This document shows positions 1 through 10,815 of a DNA stretch of 64,000 bases, piece after piece; the stretch's first letter is position 1, and the number at the start of each line of letters is the position of its first letter. Made by a program: the position numbers and the translations under genes. This stretch comes from Sorghum bicolor. Its lineage: Eukaryota > Streptophyta > Magnoliopsida > Poales > Poaceae. Under the pieces are notes generated by a model that worked only from the letters and a program-made list of their open reading frames with translations, was not told the DNA's origin and did no database searches. The DNA is taken from the NCBI RefSeq assembly GCF_000003195.3, contig NC_012874.2:4309001-4373000 (forward strand). The letters are read 5' to 3'.

Positions 1-1343
1 AAGAAATTTGGGGTTGGAGTATCGTGAGACCATATGATTTTGGACAATTACATTATCATCTGGAGAAATGTTATTTCATATTAGCGTTAATCATGCTTGA
101 AAATAAAAACATCTCGGTCCTATTTGGAACTGATTATTATCGAATTCCTAGACGGCCTGCCGTGAGAATCGAGAAAATCCAACCAAATGTCTCGTGGTGG
201 TCGTAATTCTCGGTACCATGAGGTGAAAAAACAGGAAACGAACTACAATGTTGATTCCTCGTATCGTGGCCAAGGAGTAGATGAGATACCACACCATGCG
301 ACTGTAGATCATGGTTCCAAATAGGGTGTGTTGTTTCTATAGTTTTGACCCTAGTATTAGTCCTATTTCATAGCACTCCCTTGGCTCCACTCTACGTGAG
401 GATCCGAGGACAGAGGTGAAGCTAGAGTAAATAGAAGGAGATGCCATACTCCATAACTCTTTGGTCACTAGCTAATATATATGGTGAAAATCTAAAAGAC
501 ACAATGGAGTTTTGATTTTATCATGGTGTGACCATTCTCGCAAACAATAATAATATAGATACATCCATGTTTGAGGCGCGTTATCAAATACTTCCACTAA
601 CACCACCTGTACGCCAGAATCTACACTAATCACACGAGTTTCAATATCACAAGGAGAGATCCAAACTCTATGTCGCTGCGTTTGCGGGGCGGACGGAGGA
701 GGTCACCAGGATCCTCACCGGAAGCAGTGGACACTGACAAGCAGCATCGCCGCCGGCGCGGAAAGGTCGGCCATCCCCAGCAGCAGCACGGGTACATCAT
801 CTAGCCTTCCAATTCCTTTGAAAAATTCCGGCAAAGATCACGTTCAAATGGTGTGTAAACGGACCGTTTAGATAAACAGTGGGCCTGCATCTGCATTTGC
901 CGCTGCTTGGAATAGGAAGAAGTGCTGCCAAAGGGGTACAATATTTTAGGCCGCACAAAGAGTGCATCATCAATTTTTTTTAAGAAGAAGAAGAACAAGA
1001 AGAAGAAAAAAAAGAGTGCATTACGGTACGCTGGCCACCTATTGGGTAAAAATATTGAAGATTAATTTCTCGCATCCAACGTGATAGCAAGGTATCATGT
1101 TCTGTCTTGTGCGCGCTTGCTGCTTCTTTGATAGTTTGATGAAAATCTTCGTACTTCATCAAGTCTATTATTATTCTCAACCCACTAAAACATTATTATT
1201 CGTAAACGTCTTATTGTTTCATATCAGGGGTCGGCATACTGCATACATATCGTCATTTTGTCCTAATAACACGGATGACATACGAATTCATGGTTGTTGC
1301 AAGTCTGTGCTGAGCACTGCAAGTTGGAAAAGATAATCTTCGT
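1..1343. other. Intergenic, no supported gene
   Basis: I see no gene I can support here. Reading frames are short and AT-rich. A GC-rich island at about 670-800 can be read as a short peptide but hits a stop quickly (see rejected items). There is an A/G-rich run near 985-1015. Confidence 0.5.
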
Positions 1344-1615
1344 GGAGCAAGCTGCTGATTCGTTACACCAAAAAAAAAAGGAAAAAAAAACTTAAAAAGA
1401 AAGAACTAAAGAAAACAGGAAGAGACAAAGGTACATTTTATGGTTTTGATTTGACAAAGGAAATTGATATAAAAATAATGGAGCAAGTTGCTGATTCGTT
1501 AAAAAAAGAAAAAAAAATTAAAAAGAATGAGCTAAAGAAAACTGGAAGAGACAAAGGTGCATTGCATTTTAGTTCTTTAAAAAAAATGGGTGCATTTTGA
1601 AGTTTTTGATTTGAA
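1344..1615. repeat. Imperfect direct repeat, two copies
   Basis: Two copies begin with GGAGCAAG.TGCTGATTCGTT at 1344 and 1480. Each continues through an A-rich tract, then AAAGAAAAC.GGAAGAGACAAAGGT, then a GTTTTTGATTTGA-like tail. The period is about 136 bp. It lies just downstream (minus sense) of the tRNA gene. It looks like a local tandem duplication and has no coding potential. Confidence 0.7.
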
Positions 1616-1630
1616 AAATAAATAACTAAG

Positions 1631-1702
1631 GGGGCATTCCGAGAATTGAACTCGGGACCTCTCGCACCCTAAGCGAGAATCATACCACTAGACCAAATGC
1701 CC
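1631..1702 (-). tRNA. tRNA-Pro (anticodon AGG)
   Basis: Read on the minus strand, this 72-nt segment folds as a complete tRNA. GGGCATT at the 5' end pairs with AATGCCC at the 3' end, followed by discriminator C. The anticodon stem CTCGC/GCGAG encloses the loop TTAGGGT, so the anticodon is AGG, which decodes CCU and (as inosine) CCC and CCA proline codons. The T arm CCCGAGTTCAATTCTCGG contains the B-box. There is no intron, and CCA is not encoded, as expected for a nuclear gene. A T-run (plus-strand A-run near 1613) follows as the RNA polymerase III terminator. Confidence 0.93.
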
Positions 1703-2724
1703 TTTTTGTTTACGGTTTCATTTAACCTTTATTTAATCGTAGCTGTAGGCCTGTCTCCTCCCCCGTCTTCCCATATGGCAACCGACGAACGGTCTTCGTA
1801 TATCCCCAGGCCTTGCCGCCGGCGAGGCAGTCCCCTTGGCCGGCGCTTTCATCAACATACCCATCCTCCTCGGTCGCACCCGGCACCTCCATGTTTCAGC
1901 AGCATACCCGAGCGGCACAGAAAGTTTTCTTGGATCTTTTATCATCAATAGCGGAGATATCACACACATATTGATGCCTGTTGCTCTAACAATGTACAAA
2001 CAATACCAACTTTTCTTGGAGACAGATGGGTATGCTGCTGAAGAAAACATGCTGTGCCATTGTTGCAATCAGAATGGTTGCTGATACAAGCATACTCTGT
2101 CCGGTTTCTCTTGGCAGAAGCACAGTTGGGTTGGTCGGCGATGTTCCAAAAGAGCAGGGTGGAATTACTAGTAACAACGGTGATTCTATCCCGCAATAGC
2201 GAGGTCCGGTTCGAGGCGCTGATGCTGCTGCTTTTCCGGTGGACGAACTGAGCTGAATAGATAGATATCTGGGAAATGTCCTGCACCAAAACAGAGCAGC
2301 ATCCCATGCCGCTGCAGTTGTTGCTAGCCGCCACCTCCGTGATTATTTCTTGGCTGCCGGGGCACCAAGTTGAGGAACCAAACACAGGCTTGCTGGTCAT
2401 CTGGTCGATCCAGTACACATCCAGGTCGCAACCGGTCACACCGAATGTTACAGAGGTGTCAAATGAGAAGGATCTTCCAGGGGTTTCCAGGGACATGTTG
2501 TAAACGCCTACACCGGAGTTCATGGAGATGGCGCGCCAGATGGAGACCAAGACGAAGTCCTGACTCCAGCCGGCGATGTTAACTTCGATGCTGTCGAGTG
2601 TCGACCACCTCGGTGATGCTGTCTGTCAAGAAGAGCTTGGGGGGCCGACTGGCGCCGTCGTTGCAGATCAAGCTGAAATCGGGGCTCCGGGAGCAATCCC
2701 GTCCGATGCCGAATGGGTAGGCGA

Positions 2725-2933
2725 TGAAAGAAATAGAGGGAACGAGGGTGAGGTCCTTGACCCCCTCGGTTTCATGTTATATAGGCTGGGGAAAAGCCCC
2801 CCAGCGGTGGTTCTTTACAGGTTATTGAGATACAACAGAATTAGCTAAAATCTAGAGATCTAGATAACAGATTACAACAGATTACAACCTCTATCAGCTA
2901 AGCACCACGCCCAGCTAACCTTATCATCTAATA
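2725..2933 (-). repeat. 3' LTR of the copia element
   Basis: 209-bp copy. Its minus-strand start TATTAGATGATAAGG abuts the polypurine tract, and its end ..TATTTCTTTCA abuts the WAK target duplication. It is nearly identical to 7654-7877 but lacks the short tandem duplication seen there. Confidence 0.93.
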
Positions 2934-2942
2934 TCCCCCCTC
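2934..2942 (-). other. Polypurine tract of the copia element
   Basis: On the minus strand GAGGGGGGA sits directly between the polyprotein stop codon region and the 3' LTR, as expected for the plus-strand primer in reverse transcription. Confidence 0.8.
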
Positions 2943-2946
2943 AATC

Positions 2947-5900
2947 TTAGCCACGAAGTAGATTGAGATTGGAGCGAAAGACCTCCAGTTTACGCGCAGA
3001 GATTGGTTTAGTAAAACCATCAGCCAGCTGATCCTTTGTAGAGATGAAACGAATGTCAAGTAATTTTCGAGCAACACGTTCTCTGACAAAATGAAAGTCA
3101 ATCTCTATATGCTTGGTGCAAGCATGAAACACCGGATTGGCAGAGAGATAAGTTGCCCCCAAATTGTCACACCACAACCGAGCAACCGGAGAATGATGAA
3201 CATGAAGTTCTTGTAGAAGCTTTTGAACCCACATAAGTTCAGCCGTCGCATTCGCAAGAGCTTTTTACTCAGCTTCAGTAGAGGACCGGGAGACAGTGGC
3301 CTGCTTCCGTGCACTCCATGACACCAGATTACAACCGAAGAAGACAGCAAAGCCACCTGTGGATCTCCGATCGTCCACACACCCAGCCCAATCAGCATCG
3401 GAGAATGCGCTGACAATTGCAGAAGATGACTTGCGAAGATGAAGCCCAATATCACAAGTTCCCTTGACATACCTCAAGATCCGTTTCACAGCACTCCAGT
3501 GATCAGTTGTGGGAGCATGAAGGAACTGACACACTTTATTGACTGCAAAACACAAATCCGGTCGAGTGAGAGTAAGATATTGAAGAGCCCCCACCATACT
3601 GCGGTACGTAGAATCAATATCACCAAGCTTTGCACCCTTAGTTAAGCTGAGTTTTTCTGAAGGAGAGAGAGGCGTATCAACAGGGTTACAATTGCTCATG
3701 CCGGCACGCCGAAGAATATCCGCTGCATACTTCTGTTGCGACAAATGTAGGCCTTGAGGAGTCTTCTTAACTTCAATGCCCAAAAAATAATGAAGCTCTG
3801 CAAGATCTTTGAGTGCAAAATCAGATTGCAAATCTCGGAGAAGGGCCATGGTTGCAGCAGAAGAAGAGCTCGCCACAATGATATCATCGACATACACAAG
3901 AACAAACAAGGTATATCCATGCTTGCGGTAGTAAAATAATGAAGTATCAGCTTTAGAGGATGCAAAACCCAGTTCAAGCAGCTTACTGCACAAACGAGCG
4001 TACCATGCTCGGGGTGCCTGTTTAAGACCATACAAGGCTTTGTCCAACTTGCAGACATAAGAGGGATGAGCTCGATCAACATAACCTGGTGGTTGATACA
4101 TGTAAACTTCCTCATCGAGCACACCATGCAGGAAGGCATTTTGCACATCAAGTTGACGAAGAGACCACCCCTGTGAGACAGCCACAGACAAAATCAAACG
4201 AACGGTTGCCGCTTTGACAACTGGACTGAATGTGTCCTCATAATCAATCCCATAACGCTGCTTGAACCCTTTCGCAACAAGACGTGCTTTGTATCTATCA
4301 ATTGAACCATCAGCTTTCCTCTTAATTCTATAAACCCACTTGCTACCTATAATATTTTTGCCTTTTGGTTTGGGAACTAAGTGCCATGTGTTGTTCCGTA
4401 GCAGGGCTTGATATTCAGCATCCATGGCCTCAACCCAGTTCTTGTCACCAAGAGCAGCAGCAACAGAGGTAGGTTCATCTGTAGATGCAGTAGCAAGAGT
4501 ACACCAACGAACCGTACCATCAGTATATGTTTTTGGTTTGAATATACCGTGTTGGGAGCGCGTAGCTGGACGGGCCACAGGAGCAGCAGCCGTAGTGGAT
4601 ACTGGGATGAGAATCCCAGCATCAGGTGATGTAGAAGGCGCTCCCCCTTGGTTGTGATCCGGCTGTGGCGAGGATGACGCGCTGAGCGGAGGCGATGTTG
4701 AGGACGAAGCCGCAGTCGATCCGGTCGAAGCTGTCGGCGGAGAGGAGCCTGGGACATCCGTGACTGCGCCCCCAGAGGACAGACCGGTTGACAGCTGACC
4801 AGGCACCCTGGCCGAGGCTGATCCGTCGTCAGTACGAGGAAGATCACCAGGAGAATCAGCCTCGTGTCTTGCATCGCGAGACAACATGAAATACTGCTGC
4901 TGCAGCCTGATTTCTTCAGTGTTTGCGCCTGAATTTTTGTCCTGCGCTGCTGCATCATTACTAGCACTAGACAAAGAGTCAGTAAACACAGGAGAGGTAG
5001 AATTATGATCATGCAAAATTACATCCCCAAAGCTAGCCGTGGCTGGAAGTAAAGAAGGATGGAGAAGTGCAATTTCAGATTTGAGTCTTGCGCCGGCATT
5101 TTTATGAAGGGAGGCGAAGGGAAAGACACCTTCATCAAAGACAACATCGCGAGAAATATATATGCGCCCTTCAGATGGATCTAAGCACTTAAAGCCTTTG
5201 TGCATATGACTGTAGCCTAGGAAGACACAACGTTTAGATCGAAACTGCAATTTTCGAGAGTTATAAGGCCGCATATTGGGCCAAACTGCACATCCAAAAG
5301 TGCGCAAGAATGTGTAGTCCGGTCCATGGCCGTAGAGGCATTCGTAAGGAGATTTGTTGTCAATCACTTTGGAGGGAAGACGATTGATAATGAATACAGC
5401 AGTTAGGAAGGCTTCATCCTAATATTTTAGAGGAATAGATGCATGAGCAAGCAAGGATAGCCCCATATCGACTATGTGACGATGTTTACGCTCAGCTGAG
5501 CCATTTTGTTGGTGTGCATGAGGACAAGAGACTTGGTGTGCTATGCCTATGCGCTTAAAGAAGGTGTTCAAGGATTGGTATTCACCCCCCCCAGTCAGAT
5601 TGCACAGTCCCAATTTTACAATTGAATTGCCTTTCAGCGAGACATTGAAAATCTTTAAAGCATTGAAACACTTCAGATTTATGTCGCAGAAGATAAATCC
5701 ACACAAATTTACTGAAATCATCAATGAAGCTTACATAGTAAGCATGTCTACCAAACGAGCTTGGGGTAGGCCCCCACACATCTGAGAAAACAAGTTCCAT
5801 AGGTCTTTTGGACACACTACTCGACCTAGGATAGGGTAGCTGGTGATGTTTGCCTAATTGACATGCATCACATACATCATTATTTGAATCTTTAATAAAG

Positions 5901-7617
5901 GGAAGACTATGGCGACTAAGAATCTGCTGGACTACGGGAGTGGAAGCATGACCAAGTCGATGATGCCACAATGACCGAGTCGGCTTGGAAACACCGAAGC
6001 ACTGCTTATTTGGTGGAGACTTGAATGGATAGAGCCCCCTTTCACATTTGCCTTTGTGAAGGACTTTCTTCGTCTGCTGATCCTTAATTACAAAATGATG
6101 AGGATGAAATTCAAGGAAAGCGTTATTGTCACGAGCAAGGCGATTAACAGAGACAAGGTTTTTGCTAGCAGTAGGAACATGAAGAATATTATTAAGATGC
6201 AAATTACTAGATGGGGAATGTAAAATGCTATGACCAATATGTTCTATCCTCATACATATTCCATTTGCTGCATGCACCTGGTCGCCACCCATGTACCGAT
6301 CACGGATGGTGAGTTTATCAAGATCGCTTGAGATGTGATCAGTAGCTCCCGAATCCATGTACCAGTTTGAATCTGCTCCATACGAAGCCATGGCAGTCGA
6401 TGCACTTTTCTGTGGAGGAGTGAAGGTGCGATCGAACCTTTTGAAGCAATTGATGACCGCATGGCCTTCTTTGGCACACAGCTGACAGACCACGCCCGGC
6501 TGGAAGGGAGCGCGCTGCTGTCCGCTGGGGCCACGTCCGCCATTGCCTCGTCCCGAGTTGCCGTGTCCGCCGCCACGATTGCGGCCACCACCACCACGGT
6601 ATTGTCCTTGCTGACCGCGGTTGCGGTTCCCCTTGGATGCAGCATTGGCCGAGGACTGAACTTCTCCATCGCGCAGATTGATGCGTTGTTCGTGGCTGAT
6701 CAGCTGAGTGAACAGATCACTAGGCGTGATCGGCTCAACCCGCGTTGCCACTGCGGTGACCACCGGATCAAGGGCTCGTCTAGCCCAGTAAGGATGTAGG
6801 ACACAAGTTCCTCATCCTCTATCTTCTTGCCTGCTGACGCCATCTCATCAGCTAGGGCTTTCATCTTGGAGTAATACTCCGAGACGGTGGAGGATCCCTT
6901 CTTGGCCGTCGCCAGCGCCATCCGAGTGGCGATGACTCGCGCCCTAGATTGGGCGGCAAACATGGCTTCAATGGCGGCCCAAGCAGCCGACGCCGTGATC
7001 TTGGTATTCACATGACCAAGGGTCCCTTTAGTTGGACTTTTGAACCTGCTTTTGCTTTTGTAAAAGCCAAAAGCCAACCAAAGGGCCCAAAAGCCACAAG
7101 TGCTTTTGCCCAAAAGCAGCTTTTCTCGTAGTACAAATCCAAAAGCACCTTACCCCCTGCTTTCACTGACTTTTGGGATCCGTTCAGTTTTTTTTCCAAA
7201 AGCCACAAGTGACCAACCAAATGACTTTTGGATTTCTCAAAACCCACATCCCACAGCAGCTTTTCAAAAGCTCAAAGCTCACATTAGCTTTTCCAAAAGT
7301 CACAGCCCAACCAAACACACCCCAAGTATCTCCTTGGAAAGAGAGGTCAGCAGATAGCTTAGAACCTGCTGATCCTTGGCCACCCAGACGTCGTACTCCG
7401 GATTGGAGACAGATGGTTCCTTGTCATCCTTGGCGGGAAGAAATTCCGATGGGGGTTTAGCCGAAGGTTTGATGAAACTCGCGGCCTGAGCCCCCTTGAT
7501 CGCCGAGATCACTTGCGCTTGCCAGGATTGATAATTGCTCCTGGTAAGCTTTTCAGTAACTGGAATGAAAGCAAGTCCTAGGGAGGTTGCAGCGAATTGC
7601 GTGGAAGAAGAAGCCAT
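2947..7617 (-). pseudogene. Copia gag-pol polyprotein, multiply disrupted
   Basis: It starts at ATG 7617-7615 (MASSSTQFAATSLGLAF). Visible in order: gag with a zinc knuckle (CQLCAKEGHAVINC), protease (MDSGATDHIS), integrase zinc domain (HHRLGHAS..CDACQLGKH) and core (FSDVWGP..), RT (DVQNAFLHG.., YVDDIIVAS) and RNase H (SDADWAG.., STEAE). Breaks: a 303-bp MITE in gag (7020-7322); a frameshift at a C homopolymer near 5585-5592; a TAG at 5421-5419 where a Trp codon is expected before DEAFLTAV; and a TAA at 3267-3265 directly after STEAE. The last segment ends at a TAA just before the polypurine tract. All breaks lie on otherwise well-preserved sequence, suggesting fairly recent decay. Confidence 0.9.
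7020..7322. mobile_element. Tourist-like MITE nested in copia gag
   Basis: 303-bp insertion with imperfect terminal inverted repeats (GGGTCCCTTTAGTTGG / GGGTGTGTTTGGTTGG) flanked by the 3-bp duplication CAA (7017-7019 and 7323-7325; TTG on the coding strand). Removing the segment rejoins the gag frame ..SKEILGHVNTKI.. exactly, which defines both ends. The interior repeats AAAAGCC/CTTTTGG motifs. A 3-bp duplication fits PIF/Harbinger-type elements, although TTG is a variant of the usual TTA/TAA. Confidence 0.85.
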
Positions 7618-7639
7618 GAATAAGATCTGTAAGGAATTA

Positions 7640-7653
7640 GGCTCTAGATACCA
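7640..7653 (-). other. Primer-binding site of the copia element
   Basis: On the minus strand TGGTATCTAGAGCC follows the 5' LTR immediately. It matches the plant initiator tRNA-Met binding site TGGTATCAGAGCC with one extra base. Confidence 0.8.
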
Positions 7654-7877
7654 TGAAAGAAATAGAGGGAACGAGGGTGAGGTCCTTGACCCCCTCGGTT
7701 TCATGTTATAGGCTGGGGAAAAGCCCCCCAGCGGTGGCTCTTTACAGGTTGTTGAGATACAATAGAATTGGCTAAAATCTAGAGATCTAGATAACAGATT
7801 ACAACAGATTACAACCTCTATCAGCTAAGCACCACGCCCAGCTAACCTTATCATCTAGCTAACCTTATCATCTAATA
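7654..7877 (-). repeat. 5' LTR of the copia element
   Basis: 224-bp copy. It carries a tandem duplication of about 17 bp (CTAACCTTATCATCTAG) near its outer end that is absent from the 3' LTR and explains the length difference. Otherwise it differs from 2725-2933 at only a few positions. Confidence 0.93.
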
Positions 7878-8199
7878 GGCGAAGGTCAGATTGCCGCAGC
7901 TCGTCGGGCAGCGATCCAACGACGCCCTGTTTCCTCTGGCCATGATGCTTCCAGAGGCTGCTAGAACGGTGGTCGAAGTCTCTACTGGAGACCAAATAAT
8001 CACCAGAGAGAATAATGATGCCGCACAAAGCATCATTGCCAAGGTTGTCATGATAGTCTAAACTCTCAGCCTCGCCAAACTTTTTTTTTTGATGGTCAAC
8101 GGGGGAGGCGTTCCTCGCCAAACTTGATCTCGCGCAGTTTTATTATTTGTGTGAAGGTAGCAGTATAGTGCAAGTGCATGGCGGAATGAACGATGGCTA

Positions 8200-8425
8200 G
8201 GGCCTTGTTTAGTTTGTATTTTTTTTGTTTTGGATACTGTAGCATTTTCGTTTTTATTTGGCAATTATTGTCTAATCATGGACTAAGTAGGCTCAAAAGA
8301 TTTATCTCATGATTTACAGCTAAACTGTGTAATTAATTTTTATTTTCGTCTATATTTAATGTTTTATACATGTGCTGTAAGATTCGATGTGATGAGGCTT
8401 GAAAAGTTTTTGGTTAAACAAAGCC
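8200..8425. mobile_element. Tourist-like MITE, degraded
   Basis: The ends GGGCCTTGTTTAGTT and (reverse) GGCTTTGTTTAACC are imperfect inverted repeats. The interior motifs ACTGTAGCA, GTGTAATTA and ATATTTAATG are shared with the copies at 31934, 32071 and 41380. The flanking duplication is uncertain (CTA/TA). It lies in the 5' flank of the WAK pseudogene. Confidence 0.7.
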
Positions 8426-8537
8426 TAGGTATGTTACGTGCCTCTCAGGAAATATATTTCTCTATCTCTATACATACAAAGTACCACGCACTTTCCTGAC
8501 CTTACGCGGTACGTCTTGCTACTGAATCCTGTAATAA

Positions 8538-8871
8538 GGCCCTGTTTAGTTTTACATCTAAAATATTTTCATCCATCCCATCGAATTTTTAGACATATGC
8601 ATGAGACATTAAATGTACATAAAAAATAAACTAATTACACAGTTTGGTTGAAAATCGCAAGACGAATCTTTTAAGCCTAGTTACACCATGATTAGCCTTA
8701 AGTGCTACAGTAACCCAAATGTGCTAATGGCAGATTAATTATGCTTAATAGATTTGTCTTGCAGTTTTCTGACGAGCTATGTAATTTGTTTTTTTATTAG
8801 TTTTTAAAAACCCCTTCCGACACATCCGATGTGACACCTAAAAATTTTTTATCTCCAATCTAAACAGGGCC
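8538..8871. mobile_element. Tourist-like (PIF/Harbinger) MITE, 334 bp
   Basis: Inverted repeats GGCCCTGTTTAG / CTAAACAGGGCC are flanked by TAA duplications (8535-8537, 8872-8874). The interior matches the element at 20868-21200 in the opposite orientation (shared CATATGCATGAGACATTAAATG-like and GACGAGCTATGTAATTTG-like segments). There is no coding capacity. Confidence 0.92.
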
Positions 8872-9132
8872 TAACACATTGGTGCGAGAACATGGGAAAA
8901 TGAAGTCCACATAATGCTTGCCCGTCCGTCACTCTGAGCTTTGCCACCAGCTGCAATTTTTGACGTCCTTGCAAGTTTTGCATATGCCCTGGTCAAGGTC
9001 AAAACTTGTTCTCACACGCATATATGTGGAAAAAACAATAAACGGCTAGGACACTGGACACCCTGCCGACATGCCGGATTGGAGTCTTCCCTACCACTTG
9101 CGGGAAAAAACACTGAACTTCTTTTTTTATAA

Positions 9133-9780
9133 CACTACTAAAAAGAATTTTAAGGAGAACCTGTGGTTATATAAATGGCCATGCGACCTCCAGATGTCTG
9201 CCTCATCTATTTATCATTTATAAAGGAGGACATCCGAGCCTGGTCATCTCTGTTAATCATCTATTCATAGAGATGGTTGATGTCCACCTCTGTAAGTCGA
9301 TTAACAAGATGCTTGCTTTAAAAAATGATACTACTAACAGAGACATGTATCTTAAGAGTCATGCCTCTAAAAATAGTTATATTAAAAAATAACTTATAAC
9401 TTTTTCATATAAAGTCAAATGATGTCATGAAGATAAATTTTATATTAAAATTGTAGCCATCGACGTGATATACAATTTTTTAGTTGAGAAGTTTTTTTTT
9501 TATTTCAAACTATTTAGAGTGCTGAAATATTGTTCCAGTCTCATGGACCTTGAAATTTACAATTTAAAAATTTCAGACAACATCGGACGCTATGCGAAAG
9601 TTATAGTTCTCAATCAATCTACAGCTTTGTATTGAAAAGTTTTTAAATTTAAAGTTATTTAGAGTACCAAATATGTGTTTTAAGTTCATATATTTTGAAA
9701 TAATATTATTATAATTTGACGACAACGAACATGACAAATGATAAACATATACTTTCAATACAAAAGATGGATGACATTCT
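9133..9780 (+). mobile_element. CACTA-like fragment, one end only
   Basis: It starts CACTACTAAAAAGAATTTT, a CACTA-type terminus. AT-rich internal sequence follows, including CTTATAACTTTTTCATA and TTTAGTTGAGAAGTTTT blocks that I associate with grass CACTA interiors. No matching inverted end is found nearby, so this appears truncated. The call rests mainly on the terminus and is tentative. Confidence 0.4.
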
Positions 9781-9789
9781 GTAAACTAT

Positions 9790-10399
9790 ATGTTGGGGTC
9801 GAGGCCTTTCAGATATGCCACCCTCTTTGCGTGACACCTTCTTTCCATCACCCTCACGAAGGTTCTTAAGTTATTTTCTGTATGGGTGCAGGGTCCTGAA
9901 GGTTACTAAACTTTACTCCACACATTCCAAATATAAGGCATTCCAAAAATCCCTCCCTTCGCTGGATCTGACGACCACATGTCTGGATCTGGTGGAGCTG
10001 CTGTTGTCAGCTCGGACGCGGGGCACAGGTGGTGCCCCAGCAGCGGTGCATCTCGTCTTCTACATGTGCACGCACATAGTTTGGTTGCGAGCGAGCTAGT
10101 GGCGGGGCTGCATGTCCGCGCGCACCCTCCCCTGTGCCTCTTGTCGGGGAGGTCAAAGCACCGATTCTCTAGAGTGACGGCGTTGCCCATGCCTGTACCC
10201 GCAGTGGCGGTGATAGCGTGGTGGTGGTGTCAAGACGTCAGCAGCAGGAGCACTTCCAAGGGTTTTGGGCAAAAGCTCAGCCTAGGTCTTGGCTGACCAG
10301 CAACGATGATTTCCTTGTTGAAAGCATCGTTGAAGAACCTTGCACTACTTCCTCTCCTTAGTCGCTCCGGTCAATGCGGTTCTCCTCGGCTCAAGACAT
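9790..10399. other. Intergenic, partly GC-rich
   Basis: Reading frames on both strands are short and overlap each other without recognisable domains. The sequence becomes GC-rich from about 9960 and may be the decayed 5' part of the DUF241-like remnant that follows, but I cannot align it. Confidence 0.4.
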
Positions 10400-10815
10400 G
10401 GGTGAAAGCCTTGCTAAGCTCAATACTTGGCTGACGATGATGACGTTCTGGCGTCACTCACCTCCTTGGAGACATCCGTCTGGCAAAGAGGGCACACAAG
10501 CCTCTGAAGAAGACGACCGGCAAAGCTGCTGCTGAAGGTTGCAGAGTGGTCAGACTAATGGCAGAGGCCAGAGAGACGGCTCTTTATCTGCTTGAATCCG
10601 TGTCGCGGCTCTTGCCGGAGCAAGTTGGCAGTTGTCCAAACGCGAGCAAATGGTCCCTTGTGTCCAAGAGGTTCCAGAAACGAAAGGTTGTGTGCGAGGA
10701 GCGGCAGTTGCGGGCGCTTGAGCGCAGCATGGGAGACCTTGGAGATGGTGTGGGTATTCTGTTCAGGAGGTTGATTCAGAGCAGGGTTGCTCTTCTGAAC
10801 ATTCTTAGCTCCTAG
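10400..10815 (+). pseudogene. DUF241-like plant protein, 3' remnant
   Basis: The segment up to the TAG at 10813-10815 encodes KWSLVSKRFQKRKVVCEE, LERSMGDLGDG and LFRRLIQSRVALLNILSS, which is the C-terminal signature of the plant DUF241 family (single-exon genes of unknown function). An in-frame ATG exists at 10558, but the homology-like reading continues upstream (..KKTTGKAAAEGCRVV). A DVLASLTSLE-like stretch lies in another frame near 10455, indicating a frameshift. The usual roughly 300-residue protein is not present. The family call is from memory of conserved motifs. Confidence 0.6.

Larger units (their letters stand above)
2725..7877 (-). mobile_element. Ty1/copia LTR retrotransposon, full length but defective
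   Basis: The 5.15-kb element lies on the minus strand. It is flanked by direct repeats GGCGA at 2720-2724 and 7878-7882 (5-bp target duplication). Both LTRs, a primer-binding site complementary to initiator tRNA-Met, a polypurine tract and a copia-order polyprotein (gag, protease, integrase, RT, RNase H) are present. It inserted into exon 1 of the WAK gene. The polyprotein is broken by stops, a frameshift and an inserted MITE, so the element is not autonomous. Its LTRs end TA..CA rather than TG..CA. Confidence 0.95.
1960..8051 (-). pseudogene. Wall-associated receptor kinase (WAK), ectodomain pseudogene split by a copia element
   Basis: The ATG is at 8051-8049 and opens with a signal peptide (MTTLAMMLCAASLFSLVIIW). 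It runs into a galacturonan-binding WAK domain (CPTSCGNLTFAYPFGIG, then ..FSLICND..). After 58 codons a copia element (2725-7877) interrupts the frame with a GGCGA target duplication. Reading resumes at 2724 and continues through IWRAISMNSGVGVYN.., a cysteine-rich part (WCPGS.., CSGMGCC) and NRTEYACISNHSDCNN, which is typical WAK exon-1 sequence. A 7-bp insertion around 2590-2606 (GTCGAGTGTCGAC on the plus strand) also shifts the frame before the IWRAIS segment. No kinase exon is found between 1 and 1960, so the gene is truncated as well. Intact WAKs are plasma-membrane kinases that bind pectin. This copy cannot make one. Confidence 0.85.

Noticed and set aside
24..206. 60-codon open frame at the left edge
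   Set aside because: No recognisable domain and AT-rich context, so chance is likely.
670..800. GC-rich stretch readable as VAAFAGRTEEVTRILTGSSG, reminiscent of an ankyrin-protein N-terminus
   Set aside because: Too short, ends at a stop after about 20 codons, and no ankyrin repeats follow.
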